DNA of 61,808 nt. Source: an uncultured Clostridia bacterium. GTDB lineage: Bacteria > Bacillota > Clostridia > Oscillospirales > CAG-272. The position numbers were made by a program, and so were the translations under genes. Positions 6,468 to 12,418 of this stretch are shown here, in pieces (position 1 is the first letter of the stretch; each line of letters starts with the position of its first letter). The notes beneath the pieces are model-generated. The model did no database searches. It was not told the origin of the DNA and was given only the letters and a program-made list of their open reading frames with translations. The stretch covers positions 1-61,808 of the forward strand of contig CANQPT010000006.1 in NCBI GenBank assembly GCA_947625805.1, given 5' to 3'.

Positions 6468-6779
6468 TTAATCGTCAAACAGTTTACACGACGATTTGCA
6501 TTGCGGATATGGTCCTCCACATGCTCTGCATCCGGCGGGAGGAATATCCCCTTCGAATGCGTTAAGTGTTTCGGGCGTCCATTCTTCCTCTTCGTCCTGA
6601 TACACATAATCCATCTCGTCTATTTCCCATTTACATGATGGACAGACATAGATATCGCATCCTCCAGTTGGATCTTCCTTTCGCTCCATCAGAGCGCCGC
6701 ATTTGTTGCAAATTGCGTGGCCGGCATTAAGATGTCTGATTAAATCCATCCCTTCCGGCTTGATAATGTCTTTGCTCAT
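6468..6779 (-). CDS. double zinc-ribbon protein (103 aa)
   Basis: Two C-x2-C pairs (CNKC ... CPSC) form a zinc ribbon in the N-terminal half; a second cysteine set (CRACGGPYPQCKSSCK) lies at the C-terminus after an acidic linker (YQDEEEEW). Such proteins in phages are usually DNA- or protein-binding accessories; no enzyme motif is visible. The ATG is 11 bases after a GGAG; the closer ATG stops at once. Unlike its neighbours it has its own SigA-type promoter with a palindrome over the -10. Confidence 0.65.
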   Translation of the reverse strand: MSKDIIKPEGMDLIRHLNAGHAICNKCGALMERKEDPTGGCDIYVCPSCKWEIDEMDYVYQDEEEEWTPETLNAFEGDIPPAGCRACGGPYPQCKSSCKLFDD

Positions 6780-6799
6780 ATACTCATTATCTCCTTTTT

Positions 6800-6840
6800 G
6801 AAGCCGATTTTATTATACCGGGCTTCAATTATTTAGTAAA
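6800..6840 (-). promoter_or_regulatory. SigA-type promoter with palindrome over the -10
   Basis: Minus strand TTTACT (6835-6840), a 17-base spacer and TATAAT (6812-6817). GAAGCC ... GGCTTC (6800-6826) flanks the -10 symmetrically, which looks like a repressor operator for the zinc-ribbon gene. Confidence 0.6.
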
Positions 6841-6868
6841 GGGGACAAGAGCCTCTTAAATCTCCTTT

Positions 6869-6894
6869 CCGTAATAGAGATTGCAAATTTTACG
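6869..6894 (-). promoter_or_regulatory. 26-bp conserved intergenic element, copy 5
   Basis: Minus strand CGTAAAATTTGCAA, six bases, TTACGG, then AAAGGAG. It is followed by a ribosome-binding site but the first in-frame codons stop at once, so the gene that once followed may be lost. Confidence 0.7.
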
Positions 6895-6931
6895 AGCAAA
6901 AACGAAGAGACCATGTGTTTTACACGATCTC
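6895..6931 (-). terminator. terminator hairpin after 127-aa gene
   Basis: Minus strand GAGATCGTGT ... ACACATGGTCTC forms a long stem with a few mismatches, followed by TTCGTTTTTGC. It precedes copy 5 of the 26-bp element. Confidence 0.65.
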
Positions 6932-6950
6932 CTCGCTTTTTCAACCCGTT

Positions 6951-7334
6951 TTAACTTCTGTTTCTGAACTTAAATCGGCTGAACAAACTTTTCATTGTTC
7001 CTGAAGTGAATGTTCCGTCTTTTTCGAACTCAAATCCCTTTCTTGCCCAATGCCAAGCAAAGCCAAGCTCCGCAATAAAGATCAATACCTCTGTTCCAAG
7101 CCGAACATTTCGGAAAATAATCTCTCTTTTTAGCTGTTCACGCTTCAGTTCGTCTTCTTTTGCATGATCAAGCGTTTCCGACAGGTCTTTCTTTTCCTCA
7201 AGTTTCAGCTTGTAAAGTTTGGTTACGTCTTCCACCGCAGAAGCCTTTTCCTTTGTTCCGCTTCCAAGTCTGGATAGGTTCTTAATTTGAGCTTCCAATT
7301 CCTCCTCAAGCATTGTCTGAAGTTCGTTTTCCAT
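6951..7334 (-). CDS. coiled-coil protein with C-terminal hydrophobic helix (127 aa)
   Basis: The first 80 residues are a strongly charged helix (EEELEAQIKNLSRLGSG, KLYKLKLEEKKDLSETLDHAKEDELKREQLKREI), then VLIFIAELGFAWHWARKGFEF may dip into the membrane, and the tail (MKSLFSRFKFRNRS) is basic. I recall similar proteins near the structural modules of prophages of Clostridia, but with no known job. ATG with GGAG 6 bases upstream; located behind copy 6 of the 26-bp element. Confidence 0.65.
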   Translation of the reverse strand: MENELQTMLEEELEAQIKNLSRLGSGTKEKASAVEDVTKLYKLKLEEKKDLSETLDHAKEDELKREQLKREIIFRNVRLGTEVLIFIAELGFAWHWARKGFEFEKDGTFTSGTMKSLFSRFKFRNRS

Positions 7335-7372
7335 TTTACTGTTCTCCTTTCAAAAATTTTTAAATGGGTTTC

Positions 7373-7398
7373 CCATAAAAGCGTCTGTTATTTCTGCG
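7373..7398 (-). promoter_or_regulatory. 26-bp conserved intergenic element, copy 6
   Basis: Minus strand CGCAGAAATAACAG, six bases, TTATGG, then GAAA. The stop codon of the upstream 73-aa gene (SQK then TAA) is inside the element, so the element overlaps coding sequence. Confidence 0.75.
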
Positions 7399-7609
7399 AA
7401 ATATAATTCTGGATATTTACCTTCAAAATAACATATTTTTTCTTTAAGACTTCACTTAATTTCTTCTCCATTTCCAAAAATAAATAAGGTTGATCGTCCG
7501 GATCAGACTGATCAACCCTTAAAGAACCTGTGATGTGCTTTCGAAACCCAATTGTTGTAATTATGATGCCAATAAGTATCCCAACCACAAATATAATTAC
7601 TTCAACCAT
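7388..7609 (-). CDS. small membrane protein (73 aa)
   Basis: N-terminal membrane helix (VEVIIFVVGILIGIIITTIG) and a soluble tail with a charged helix (EMEKKLSEVLKKKYVILKVNI). GAAAGGGG precedes the ATG. The last codons overlap copy 6 of the 26-bp element. Sized and shaped like a holin-like or anchor protein, but this is not a firm call. Confidence 0.65.
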   Translation of the reverse strand: MVEVIIFVVGILIGIIITTIGFRKHITGSLRVDQSDPDDQPYLFLEMEKKLSEVLKKKYVILKVNIQNYISQK

Positions 7610-7708
7610 AACTGACCCCTTTCAAAAACATTTTTCTGAAAATCCAACCCGGGATTTTTTCAGATATCAATATACCACATTTTTCTGTCACCTGCCTACG
7701 GAAAATAT

Positions 7709-7732
7709 AAAAGAAAGAGTCCTTTCGGACTC
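7709..7732 (-). terminator. terminator with GAGTCC/GGACTC stem
   Basis: Minus strand GAGTCC GAAA GGACTC followed by TTTCTTTT; the GAAA tetraloop makes it a strong hairpin. It follows the 78-aa gene. Confidence 0.8.
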
Positions 7733-7745
7733 AATCCTTTTTGGG

Positions 7746-7982
7746 TTATAGTTTACTAAGGTATACATTACCGTCACGAATAAATACTTTGATCGGCCGC
7801 TTTGACCTTTTGACTGCAACACGCATACAGTTTGCACAGACTATGTAAGATTTGTAATCATGCTCGCTGAGATCGATTCGTACGAACTCGGCGTTTGAAT
7901 TTACAAATTCCTCAATAAAATCCTGCAAATTATGTCTGCTTGCTCGTCTTTTGGGAATGCTGTCAACCGGTGTAAGTTTCAT
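7746..7982 (-). CDS. conserved small protein (78 aa)
   Basis: The ATG at 7982 (MKLTPVDSIPKRRASRHNL) follows GAAAGGAG; the longer track ORF reads through the 26-bp element and the next gene. The protein has a helical middle (QDFIEEFVNSNAEFVRIDL), an IVCANCMRVAVKRSKRPI segment that could fit against DNA, and a short beta tail. Proteins like this are, by memory, common beside integrases in Clostridia. Function unknown. Confidence 0.6.
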   Translation of the reverse strand: MKLTPVDSIPKRRASRHNLQDFIEEFVNSNAEFVRIDLSEHDYKSYIVCANCMRVAVKRSKRPIKVFIRDGNVYLSKL

Positions 7983-8015
7983 GATTTTTAACTCCTTTCG
8001 GGTATAAAATATTTC

Positions 8016-8041
8016 CCATAAAAGAAGTTGTAAATACCGCG
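8016..8041 (-). promoter_or_regulatory. 26-bp conserved intergenic element, copy 7
   Basis: Minus strand CGCGGTATTTACAA, six bases, TTATGG, then GAAATA. It starts 3 bases after the TAA of the 67-aa zinc-ribbon gene and lies upstream of the 78-aa gene. Confidence 0.75.
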
Positions 8042-8044
8042 CCG

Positions 8045-8248
8045 TTATTTGCTCTCGTCTTCGTAAACGGTTTTCTTTCTTAAATCTCCCCAGCCGATAA
8101 ACCGATCCGTTCTGCAAATCGGACAATAGAACTTACTGATTTTATTACCCATATCAACAAGTTCGTTTGGATTGGCTTCTAATCGTGCTCCGCAATCAGG
8201 ACAATTGAATCGATATACCTTTTTAACAGCTTTATTGATGATTTTCAT
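8045..8248 (-). CDS. zinc-ribbon protein (67 aa)
   Basis: Two knuckles, CPDC and CPIC, about 28 residues apart define a zinc ribbon; the N-terminus (MKIINKAVKKVYRF) and tail are basic/acidic. AAGGTG precedes the ATG. Probably a nucleic-acid-binding accessory of the element. It shares a transcript with the two genes upstream, which have a SigA promoter at 8953. Confidence 0.65.
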   Translation of the reverse strand: MKIINKAVKKVYRFNCPDCGARLEANPNELVDMGNKISKFYCPICRTDRFIGWGDLRKKTVYEDESK

Positions 8249-8259
8249 ATCTGTTCACC

Positions 8260-8679
8260 TTATCCTCTCGTTTTATTCAGTAACCAGAAGAATTTTCTAT
8301 ACCGGTCATAATAAGTGTCTTTACAGCAGGGGATTTCTAATCTAAGTTTAAGGCATTCAAAAGAAATTCCTTCCGTAACCGCTCTTAACAGGTACTCTGC
8401 AAGCTCTGGATCAGCTCCTATAGCCGCCTGTTCTACGAGCTTCATTCGGTCAAGATAATATAATCTTGCCTCGGCACATTTTTCTACCGGACTGCTGATG
8501 TTTCTGGTTTTGGAAAACATAGCCAAATCCGCCGGTCTGGTTGCTAAGCTGTCCAAAGAAGCATAGGCTTTCTTCCAAATCGGATATTGAAGGCAAAAAT
8601 GCTTCAATTCATAGTACCGGTGTTTTTCTATCCAGTATTTGCTTTTATCAGACAATTCCGGTCGTATCGTCGTACTCAT
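8260..8679 (-). CDS. phage-type regulatory protein, ArpU/RinA-like (139 aa)
   Basis: The ATG at 8679 (MSTTIRPELSDKSKYWIEKHRYYELKHF) follows AAAGGAG and overlaps the upstream stop as TAATG. The C-terminal part, ISFECLKLRLEIPCCKDTYYDRYRKFFWLLNKTRG, reads as a helix-turn-helix of the type found in late-gene activators and sigma region 4, with a conserved central region CAEARLYYLDRMKLVEQAA. I think it belongs with the small transcription regulators of phages and integrative elements, but the family name is a guess. Confidence 0.55.
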   Translation of the reverse strand: MSTTIRPELSDKSKYWIEKHRYYELKHFCLQYPIWKKAYASLDSLATRPADLAMFSKTRNISSPVEKCAEARLYYLDRMKLVEQAAIGADPELAEYLLRAVTEGISFECLKLRLEIPCCKDTYYDRYRKFFWLLNKTRG

Positions 8680-8927
8680 TACCGTTTCTCTCCTTTCCAA
8701 ATATATCCGGTTTCTTCATAGAGAAGCTTTGGCGAAATATAAAAGTTAATTCGTCCATACTTTGAGTTCATTTCCTCAATCTTCGTAACCAGCTTTCCGT
8801 TTCTGGTGGCCTTTCCAATCGGCAGCCATCCGGATATAATGCCCGCTCTTACCCAAGATGCATCTTTACCGTAAACTCTTGCCGCTACAGAGACTGGAAC
8901 CGAACCGTTTGCAAATTTTTCGTCCAT
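8679..8927 (-). CDS. small HTH protein, excisionase-like (82 aa)
   Basis: The stretch GSVPVSVAARVYGKDASWVRAGIISGWLPIGKAT looks like a MerR/excisionase-type winged helix: a helix, a recognition helix with W-V-R, and a G-W-L-P-I-G wing. AAAAAGGAGG precedes the ATG. It is the first gene behind a SigA-type promoter. Excisionases are short, DNA-bending, and usually encoded near the integrase, as here. Could also be a plain regulator. Confidence 0.6.
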   Translation of the reverse strand: MDEKFANGSVPVSVAARVYGKDASWVRAGIISGWLPIGKATRNGKLVTKIEEMNSKYGRINFYISPKLLYEETGYIWKGEKR

Positions 8928-8952
8928 CTACGTTTACCTCCTTTTTGCGGCT

Positions 8953-8981
8953 ATTCTAAATTAAAAACTGCTTTTAGTAAA
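8953..8981 (-). promoter_or_regulatory. SigA-type promoter for the excisionase-like operon
   Basis: Minus strand TTTACT (8976-8981), a 17-base spacer and TAGAAT (8953-8958), upstream of AAAAAGGAGG. Confidence 0.5.
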
Positions 8982-9002
8982 AACAACCTGAGTGAAAAAT
9001 CA

Positions 9003-9034
9003 AAAAAAGAAAAAGAGTCCTTTTTTCAGGACTC
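9003..9034 (-). terminator. terminator with GAGTCC/GGACTC stem
   Basis: Minus strand GAGTCC, loop TGAAAAAA, GGACTC followed by TTTTTCTTTTTTTG. The TGA of the 57-aa gene is in the loop. Confidence 0.75.
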
Positions 9035-9199
9035 CTCCTCTTTCTTAAACCAATCTTCGAGTTTTTGTTTCAGTTCCGATAGACTGTTTGAAAATGTGCT
9101 TCCTTCTCTCCATCCTTTTTGGTACTCGTGCTTTCCGTAAAGCTGAATACCTCCGAGAAGCAGAGAGGCAAATATCAATTCTCCAACAAATCGTTTCAC
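9026..9199 (-). CDS. 57-aa membrane protein, GTG start (missed by ORF track)
   Basis: GTG at 9199 overlaps the stop of the DUF6431 gene as GTGA and follows AAAGGAGG at 8 bases. Protein: MKRFVGELIFASLLLGGIQLYG, a short membrane helix, then a charged helix (LKQKLEDWFKKEEES). The C-terminal E-E-E-S and the stop codon lie within a terminator stem, as in the genes at 4608 and 5805. Function unknown. Confidence 0.6.
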   Translation of the reverse strand: MKRFVGELIFASLLLGGIQLYGKHEYQKGWREGSTFSNSLSELKQKLEDWFKKEEES

Positions 9200-9543
9200 T
9201 TAAAACAACCTCCTTTAGAATTTTGTTTCCATAAAAGAAGTTGTGATTTTTGCGCCGTCCAACGAAGCATAGTCATTTCACAAGGATAATCTTCATATCC
9301 GTATGTATTCGGCGTAATAAATCCTTCCAAAACGCCGAGTATCATTTCCATTTCATATTGCTTGTAAGGAAATATAAATTTAGGAAGTTCTCTGTGAACA
9401 TGATTGCATTTTTCACATTTCATCCGTCGGATTTTAATCCACTTGGTAGCACGACCTTTTGTTCGTACGACTCTTTTTACACTGTCGTAATATTTTAAAG
9501 GACCGCCGCAAAGAGGACACTCAGACATATTCTTTGCAATCAT
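9196..9543 (-). CDS. DUF6431 zinc-ribbon protein (115 aa)
   Basis: CPLC near the N-terminus and CEKC about 35 residues later form a zinc ribbon; the block SVKRVVRTKGRATKWIKIRRM and the PKFIFPYKQYE / EDYPCEMTMLRW stretch match the DUF6431 family, which I recall as common next to tyrosine recombinases. The ATG at 9543 has AGAAGGG upstream; the ATG at 9549 sits too close. The last 25 residues (AQKSQLLLW...) are encoded by copy 8 of the 26-bp element plus the next ribosome-binding site, so the natural C-terminus has probably been extended by that element. Confidence 0.7.
   Translation of the reverse strand: MIAKNMSECPLCGGPLKYYDSVKRVVRTKGRATKWIKIRRMKCEKCNHVHRELPKFIFPYKQYEMEMILGVLEGFITPNTYGYEDYPCEMTMLRWTAQKSQLLLWKQNSKGGCFK
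9229..9254 (-). promoter_or_regulatory. 26-bp conserved intergenic element, copy 8
   Basis: Minus strand CGCAAAAATCACAA, six bases, TTATGG, then AAACAAAA. Unlike other copies it is fully inside an open reading frame (3' end of DUF6431). Confidence 0.75.
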
Positions 9544-9557
9544 GATCATCCCTTCTA

Positions 9558-9585
9558 AAAATAATTTCAATGTAGGAGTTGACAA
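9558..9585 (-). promoter_or_regulatory. divergent promoter for the DUF6431 operon
   Basis: Minus strand TTGTCA (9580-9585), 16-base spacer, TATTTT (9558-9563). Its -35 overlaps the integrase -35 inside a palindrome. Confidence 0.45.
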
Positions 9586-9592
9586 TTCCTAC
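9572..9592. promoter_or_regulatory. 21-bp near-perfect palindrome, probable operator
   Basis: GTAGGA g TTG A CAA t TCCTAC: nine of ten pairs match around the central A. It covers the -35 boxes of both divergent promoters, so one bound repressor would silence integrase and the opposing operon together. Confidence 0.7.
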
Positions 9593-9607
9593 ACTATTAT
9601 ATATAAT
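9579..9607 (+). promoter_or_regulatory. integrase promoter (SigA consensus)
   Basis: TTGACA at 9579-9584, 17-base spacer, TATAAT at 9602-9607. A perfect consensus match for an integrase usually means tight repression, which fits the palindrome over the -35. Confidence 0.8.
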
Positions 9608-9641
9608 AATAGGCGGAAATTCAATAGAAGGTGATGAACAA

Positions 9642-10880
9642 ATGCTTATTCAATGTCCGGAATGCGAGCTTCAAGTAAGCGATAAAGCTACATATTGCCC
9701 GCATTGCGGTTATCCGATGCAGCCAAATGTCAAACAAAGAAAACCTCGCAAATCCAACAAACATAGAAGATTACCAAACGGATTTGGTCAAATAAGCGAG
9801 ATTAAAAATCGAAACTTACGGAATCCGTTTCGAGCAATGGTTACGGTCGGAAAAACTCCTGATGGCAAACCGATTTGTAAGCCTTTGAAACCTGAATCAT
9901 ATTTTCCAACTTATAATGAAGCGTACGCTGCTCTCGTTGAATATAACAAAAATCCTTATGATTTGGGGCCGGCTATTACTGTAAAAGAACTTTATGAAAA
10001 ATGGTCAGAAGAGTATTTTAAAACTCTTAAATCGGATTCAAGCGCAAGAGCGGTTACATCTGCATGGGCGTATTGCTCCAGTGTATATAATATGCGTGTA
10101 ATGGATATACGAGCCAGACATATTAAAGGGTGTATGGAGGAAGGAACGGCAACAGTAAGAGGAGTAGAGCAACATCCGAGCGCATCTATGAAAAACAAAA
10201 TCAAGTCGCTTTTTAATCTGATGTTGGATTACGCTCTGGAATATGAATTGGTTGATCGTAACTATTCCCGTACGTTTAATTTGTCAGAAGATACGATCAA
10301 AGAAATCGTTACAGTTAAAAAAGGACATATTGCCTTTACCGATGATGAAATATCATTGCTTTGGCAGCATGTCCATGATAAGCGATTTGTAGATGCCATT
10401 CTTATTCAATGCTATTCCGGATGGCGTCCGCAAGAGCTTGGACTAATTGAACTCGCTAATGTTGATCTTGAAAACTGGACTTTCAAAGGCGGTATGAAAA
10501 CGGATGCGGGAACGGATAGAGTCGTTCCCATTCATTCAAAAATAAAACCCCTTGTTCTTCAAAAATATAAAGAAGCTGAAGAACTGGGGAGTAAATATCT
10601 TTTCAATTGCTGCGATCCAGATAATAAACGAAAATCGATAGCCTTTACTTACAATCGCTATCAAAAAGGATTTACAAGAATTCGAGAGGAATTGAATCTT
10701 AATCCGGAACATAGACCGCATGACGGAAGAACACATTTTGTAACTGCGGCTAAAAAGAATGGTGTGGACGAATATGCCATAAAATATATGGTCGGTCATA
10801 AAATTTCAGATATCACAGAAAAAGTTTACACAAAAAGAGAATTCGAATGGCTCCGTGAAGAAATCGAAAAAATAAAATAG
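9642..10880 (+). CDS. int: tyrosine recombinase (integrase) with zinc-ribbon N-terminus
   Basis: The ATG at 9642 (MLIQCPECELQVSDK) with AGAAGGTG upstream is the likely start; 412 aa. Residues 1-30 form a zinc ribbon (CPEC ... CPHC), followed by a basic linker, an arm-type N-terminal region (GFGQISEIKNRN...VTVGKTPDGKPI), a SAM-like core-binding domain (VKELYEKWSEEYFKTL), and the catalytic domain with Arg in SGWRPQELGLIEL, His-x-x-Arg in HRPHDGRTHF, GH in MVGHKI, and the nucleophile in EKVYTKREF. All catalytic residues are present, so the enzyme should be active. It is the only plus-strand gene of the element and lies at its end, as integrases do. It probably moves the element at left. Confidence 0.92.
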   Translation: MLIQCPECELQVSDKATYCPHCGYPMQPNVKQRKPRKSNKHRRLPNGFGQISEIKNRNLRNPFRAMVTVGKTPDGKPICKPLKPESYFPTYNEAYAALVEYNKNPYDLGPAITVKELYEKWSEEYFKTLKSDSSARAVTSAWAYCSSVYNMRVMDIRARHIKGCMEEGTATVRGVEQHPSASMKNKIKSLFNLMLDYALEYELVDRNYSRTFNLSEDTIKEIVTVKKGHIAFTDDEISLLWQHVHDKRFVDAILIQCYSGWRPQELGLIELANVDLENWTFKGGMKTDAGTDRVVPIHSKIKPLVLQKYKEAEELGSKYLFNCCDPDNKRKSIAFTYNRYQKGFTRIREELNLNPEHRPHDGRTHFVTAAKKNGVDEYAIKYMVGHKISDITEKVYTKREFEWLREEIEKIK

Positions 10881-10891
10881 AGTGTAAAAAT

Positions 10892-10989
10892 AGTGGTATA
10901 GGAGCGGTGCAGGAATAATGCACGATTTACATACATTTCCCCGCATTTAACCGCTCCTAACCACTTCTAAAACCCTTGTATTTTCTGCG
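10892..10989. other. possible attachment-site region with long inverted repeat
   Basis: Downstream of the integrase, AGTGGTATAGGAGCGGT (10892-10908) pairs with ACCGCTCCTAACCACT (10950-10965). The right arm runs into CTTCTA, six bases, TTGTATTTTCTGCG (10964-10989), whose outer 14 bases match the core of the 26-bp element while the CCATAA half does not. The location fits an att site at the element boundary, but with no second end in the window this is inference. The same area could also serve as integrase terminator. Confidence 0.4.
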
Positions 10990-11065
10990 TTTTTTCGATT
11001 TAGCCAAGTTAGGCAGTTTCTATTATATAAACATGATATATAATTTGCAAAGCATGTTTCATAAT

Positions 11066-11305
11066 TTATTTTGTCAGTTCTTTTTTGCAATTCTCGCAGA
11101 TCAGTTTATTCTTATATACGGAAATCCCGTTTGTGCTTCCGCAGAAAATACAGCCGGGATTGTAGCGATGGAGAATGATATTATCTCCGTCCACAAAAAT
11201 TTCCAGATAATCTCTGGGCTCGATCCCCATGGTTTTTTTGATCTCTTTCGGGATGACGATGCGTCCCAGTTCATCGATCTGCTTTACCATTCCTGTTGCT
11301 TTCAT
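11066..11305 (-). CDS. AbrB/SpoVT-family transition-state regulator with zinc ribbon
   Basis: 79 aa with the SpoVT/AbrB swapped-hairpin DNA-binding domain: MKATGMVKQIDELGRIVIPKEIKK, then MGIEPRDYLEIFVDGDNIILHRY, followed by a C-terminal zinc ribbon (CIFCG ... CENC). The ATG at 11305 is preferred over the track start, because GGAAAGG lies 13 bases upstream and homologs begin with M-K-x-T-G. This short zinc-bearing type is common in Clostridia and regulates post-exponential genes. It has its own SigA promoter and is the first clearly chromosomal gene after the element. Confidence 0.88.
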   Translation of the reverse strand: MKATGMVKQIDELGRIVIPKEIKKTMGIEPRDYLEIFVDGDNIILHRYNPGCIFCGSTNGISVYKNKLICENCKKELTK

Positions 11306-11563
11306 GTTTATTACCATACCTTTCCGCTGCGCGGAAGGCACAAAAGGACGTGAAAAATTCCGGTGCCGTTACGCAGCATTTGAATATTGTGTTAAAATAC
11401 AGCAGAATAAAAAAACGCAGAGGGCACAGGAAAGCGATCATTGCGACCGCGGGAATGTTACGGATTGCAATCTGCAACATTCTCAAAAAAGCGAGGCGGT
11501 CTGCTTTGCTGCGCTCTTTTTTCTCTGCCGGGTGTGCTATCTGTTTTTATCGATTGTATTATT

Positions 11564-11592
11564 ACTATATCATCTTTTTTTTGCAAAGTCAA
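11564..11592 (-). promoter_or_regulatory. promoter of the AbrB-like gene
   Basis: Minus strand TTGACT (11587-11592), 17-base spacer, TATAGT (11564-11569). The transcript would have a leader of about 250 bases. Confidence 0.65.
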
Positions 11593-11675
11593 GCCATTTT
11601 TGACAATTTCTGTTATTTTTTTGCTCCGAGCAAATGTGAACAAATTGTAAATCCTAAAAAGAGAGAAAATAATTG

Positions 11676-11704
11676 TTGACATAGCGGGAAATAAGTGGTA
11701 CAAT
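11676..11704 (+). promoter_or_regulatory. promoter of the S10-spc-alpha operon
   Basis: TTGACA at 11676-11681, 17-base spacer, TACAAT at 11699-11704. Directed at rpsJ, about 290 bases downstream. Confidence 0.8.
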
Positions 11705-11710
11705 AGTGAG

Positions 11711-12000
11711 GCTTAATGTGCGATGATGCGGGAGATTGCGGCGCAGACAGCCGGTAACTTCCGCGGAGTATGTCCGTAAAACGGGCGAAGGCAAGAGTTG
11801 TGTATCGTAGGCATACGGTGGCTGAATGCAGTCGGCATTGACGCACCGGATGTCACGGAGGCTGCGCCCCGGCGTATGCCCCGTTTTCCTTTGAGAGGGG
11901 TTGAAACGCCCGGGAGCGTGTACACAGCCTGCCGCCTTTATGGAAGGTCCCGTGTGTCGGCGGGACACGCACAACTTTTATATAGGAGGAAAAAGCAAAA
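11711..12000 (+). other. long structured 5' leader of the ribosomal operon
   Basis: No gene is present in these 290 bases. GGCATACG (11810-11817) can pair over distance with CGTATGCC (11873-11880), and GTCCCG ... CGGGAC forms a hairpin shortly before the AGGAGG of rpsJ. Long structured leaders in front of rpsJ often serve feedback by a ribosomal protein; which protein binds here cannot be told from sequence alone. Confidence 0.55.
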
Positions 12001-12308
12001 TGGCAAAGCAGAATGTACGCATCAGACTCAAGAGTTATGATCACACCCTGGCGGATGCGGCGGCACAGAAGATCGTGGAAACGGCGAAGAGATACAACTG
12101 CACGGTTTCCGGTCCCGTACCGCTGCCTACCGAAAAGGAGATTGTCACTATCCTGCGTTCTGTCCACGTCAACAAGGACAGCCGCGAGCAGTTTGAACTC
12201 CGTACCCACAAGCGCTTAATCGACATTGTCAATCCTGCAAAGGATGCGGTCGAGGCAATTATGAGTCTTGAACTCCCCGCCGGCGTAGAAATCGACGTAA
12301 AGCTCTGA
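12001..12308 (+). CDS. rpsJ: ribosomal protein uS10
   Basis: [15 protein letters not shown] start, 102 aa, usual length. Contains [20 protein letters not shown] and [21 protein letters not shown], which are diagnostic. It sits in the small-subunit head and also acts as NusE in antitermination. ATAGGAGG lies upstream, and the long leader suggests feedback control of the whole operon. First gene of the cluster, with 110 bases before rplC. Confidence 0.98.
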
Positions 12309-12418
12309 TCTCACACAGTTCTTTACCGCATTTTATACGCGCGAGGTTTTAAGTCAAGTTGCACCAACGGGCAGTGACCTGCGTGCAACCAATAACTGAA
12401 ACAGGAGGAAATTACAGA
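12309..12418 (+). other. structured rpsJ-rplC spacer
   Basis: GTTGCAC ... GTGCAAC (about 12359-12391) encloses a second hairpin GCAG TGAC CTGC. Unusually long spacer for this operon; possible r-protein binding site ahead of rplC. Confidence 0.4.

Noticed and set aside
2715-9254. 26-bp elements as ordinary SigA promoters
   Set aside because: The TTTACA-like and TATTAT-like parts are only about 5 bases apart; only copy 7 offers another -10 at 17 bases.
1-10880. Prophage structural genes, a reverse transcriptase or a single-subunit RNA polymerase
   Set aside because: Looked for and not present in this window; they may lie left of position 1.
2715-10989. 26-bp elements as integron-like cassette recombination sites
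   Set aside because: Tempting because a tyrosine integrase is near and one related site lies behind it, but the copies are on the 5' side of the integrase and lack inverted-repeat attC structure, and two copies are within coding sequence. Kept only as an alternative.
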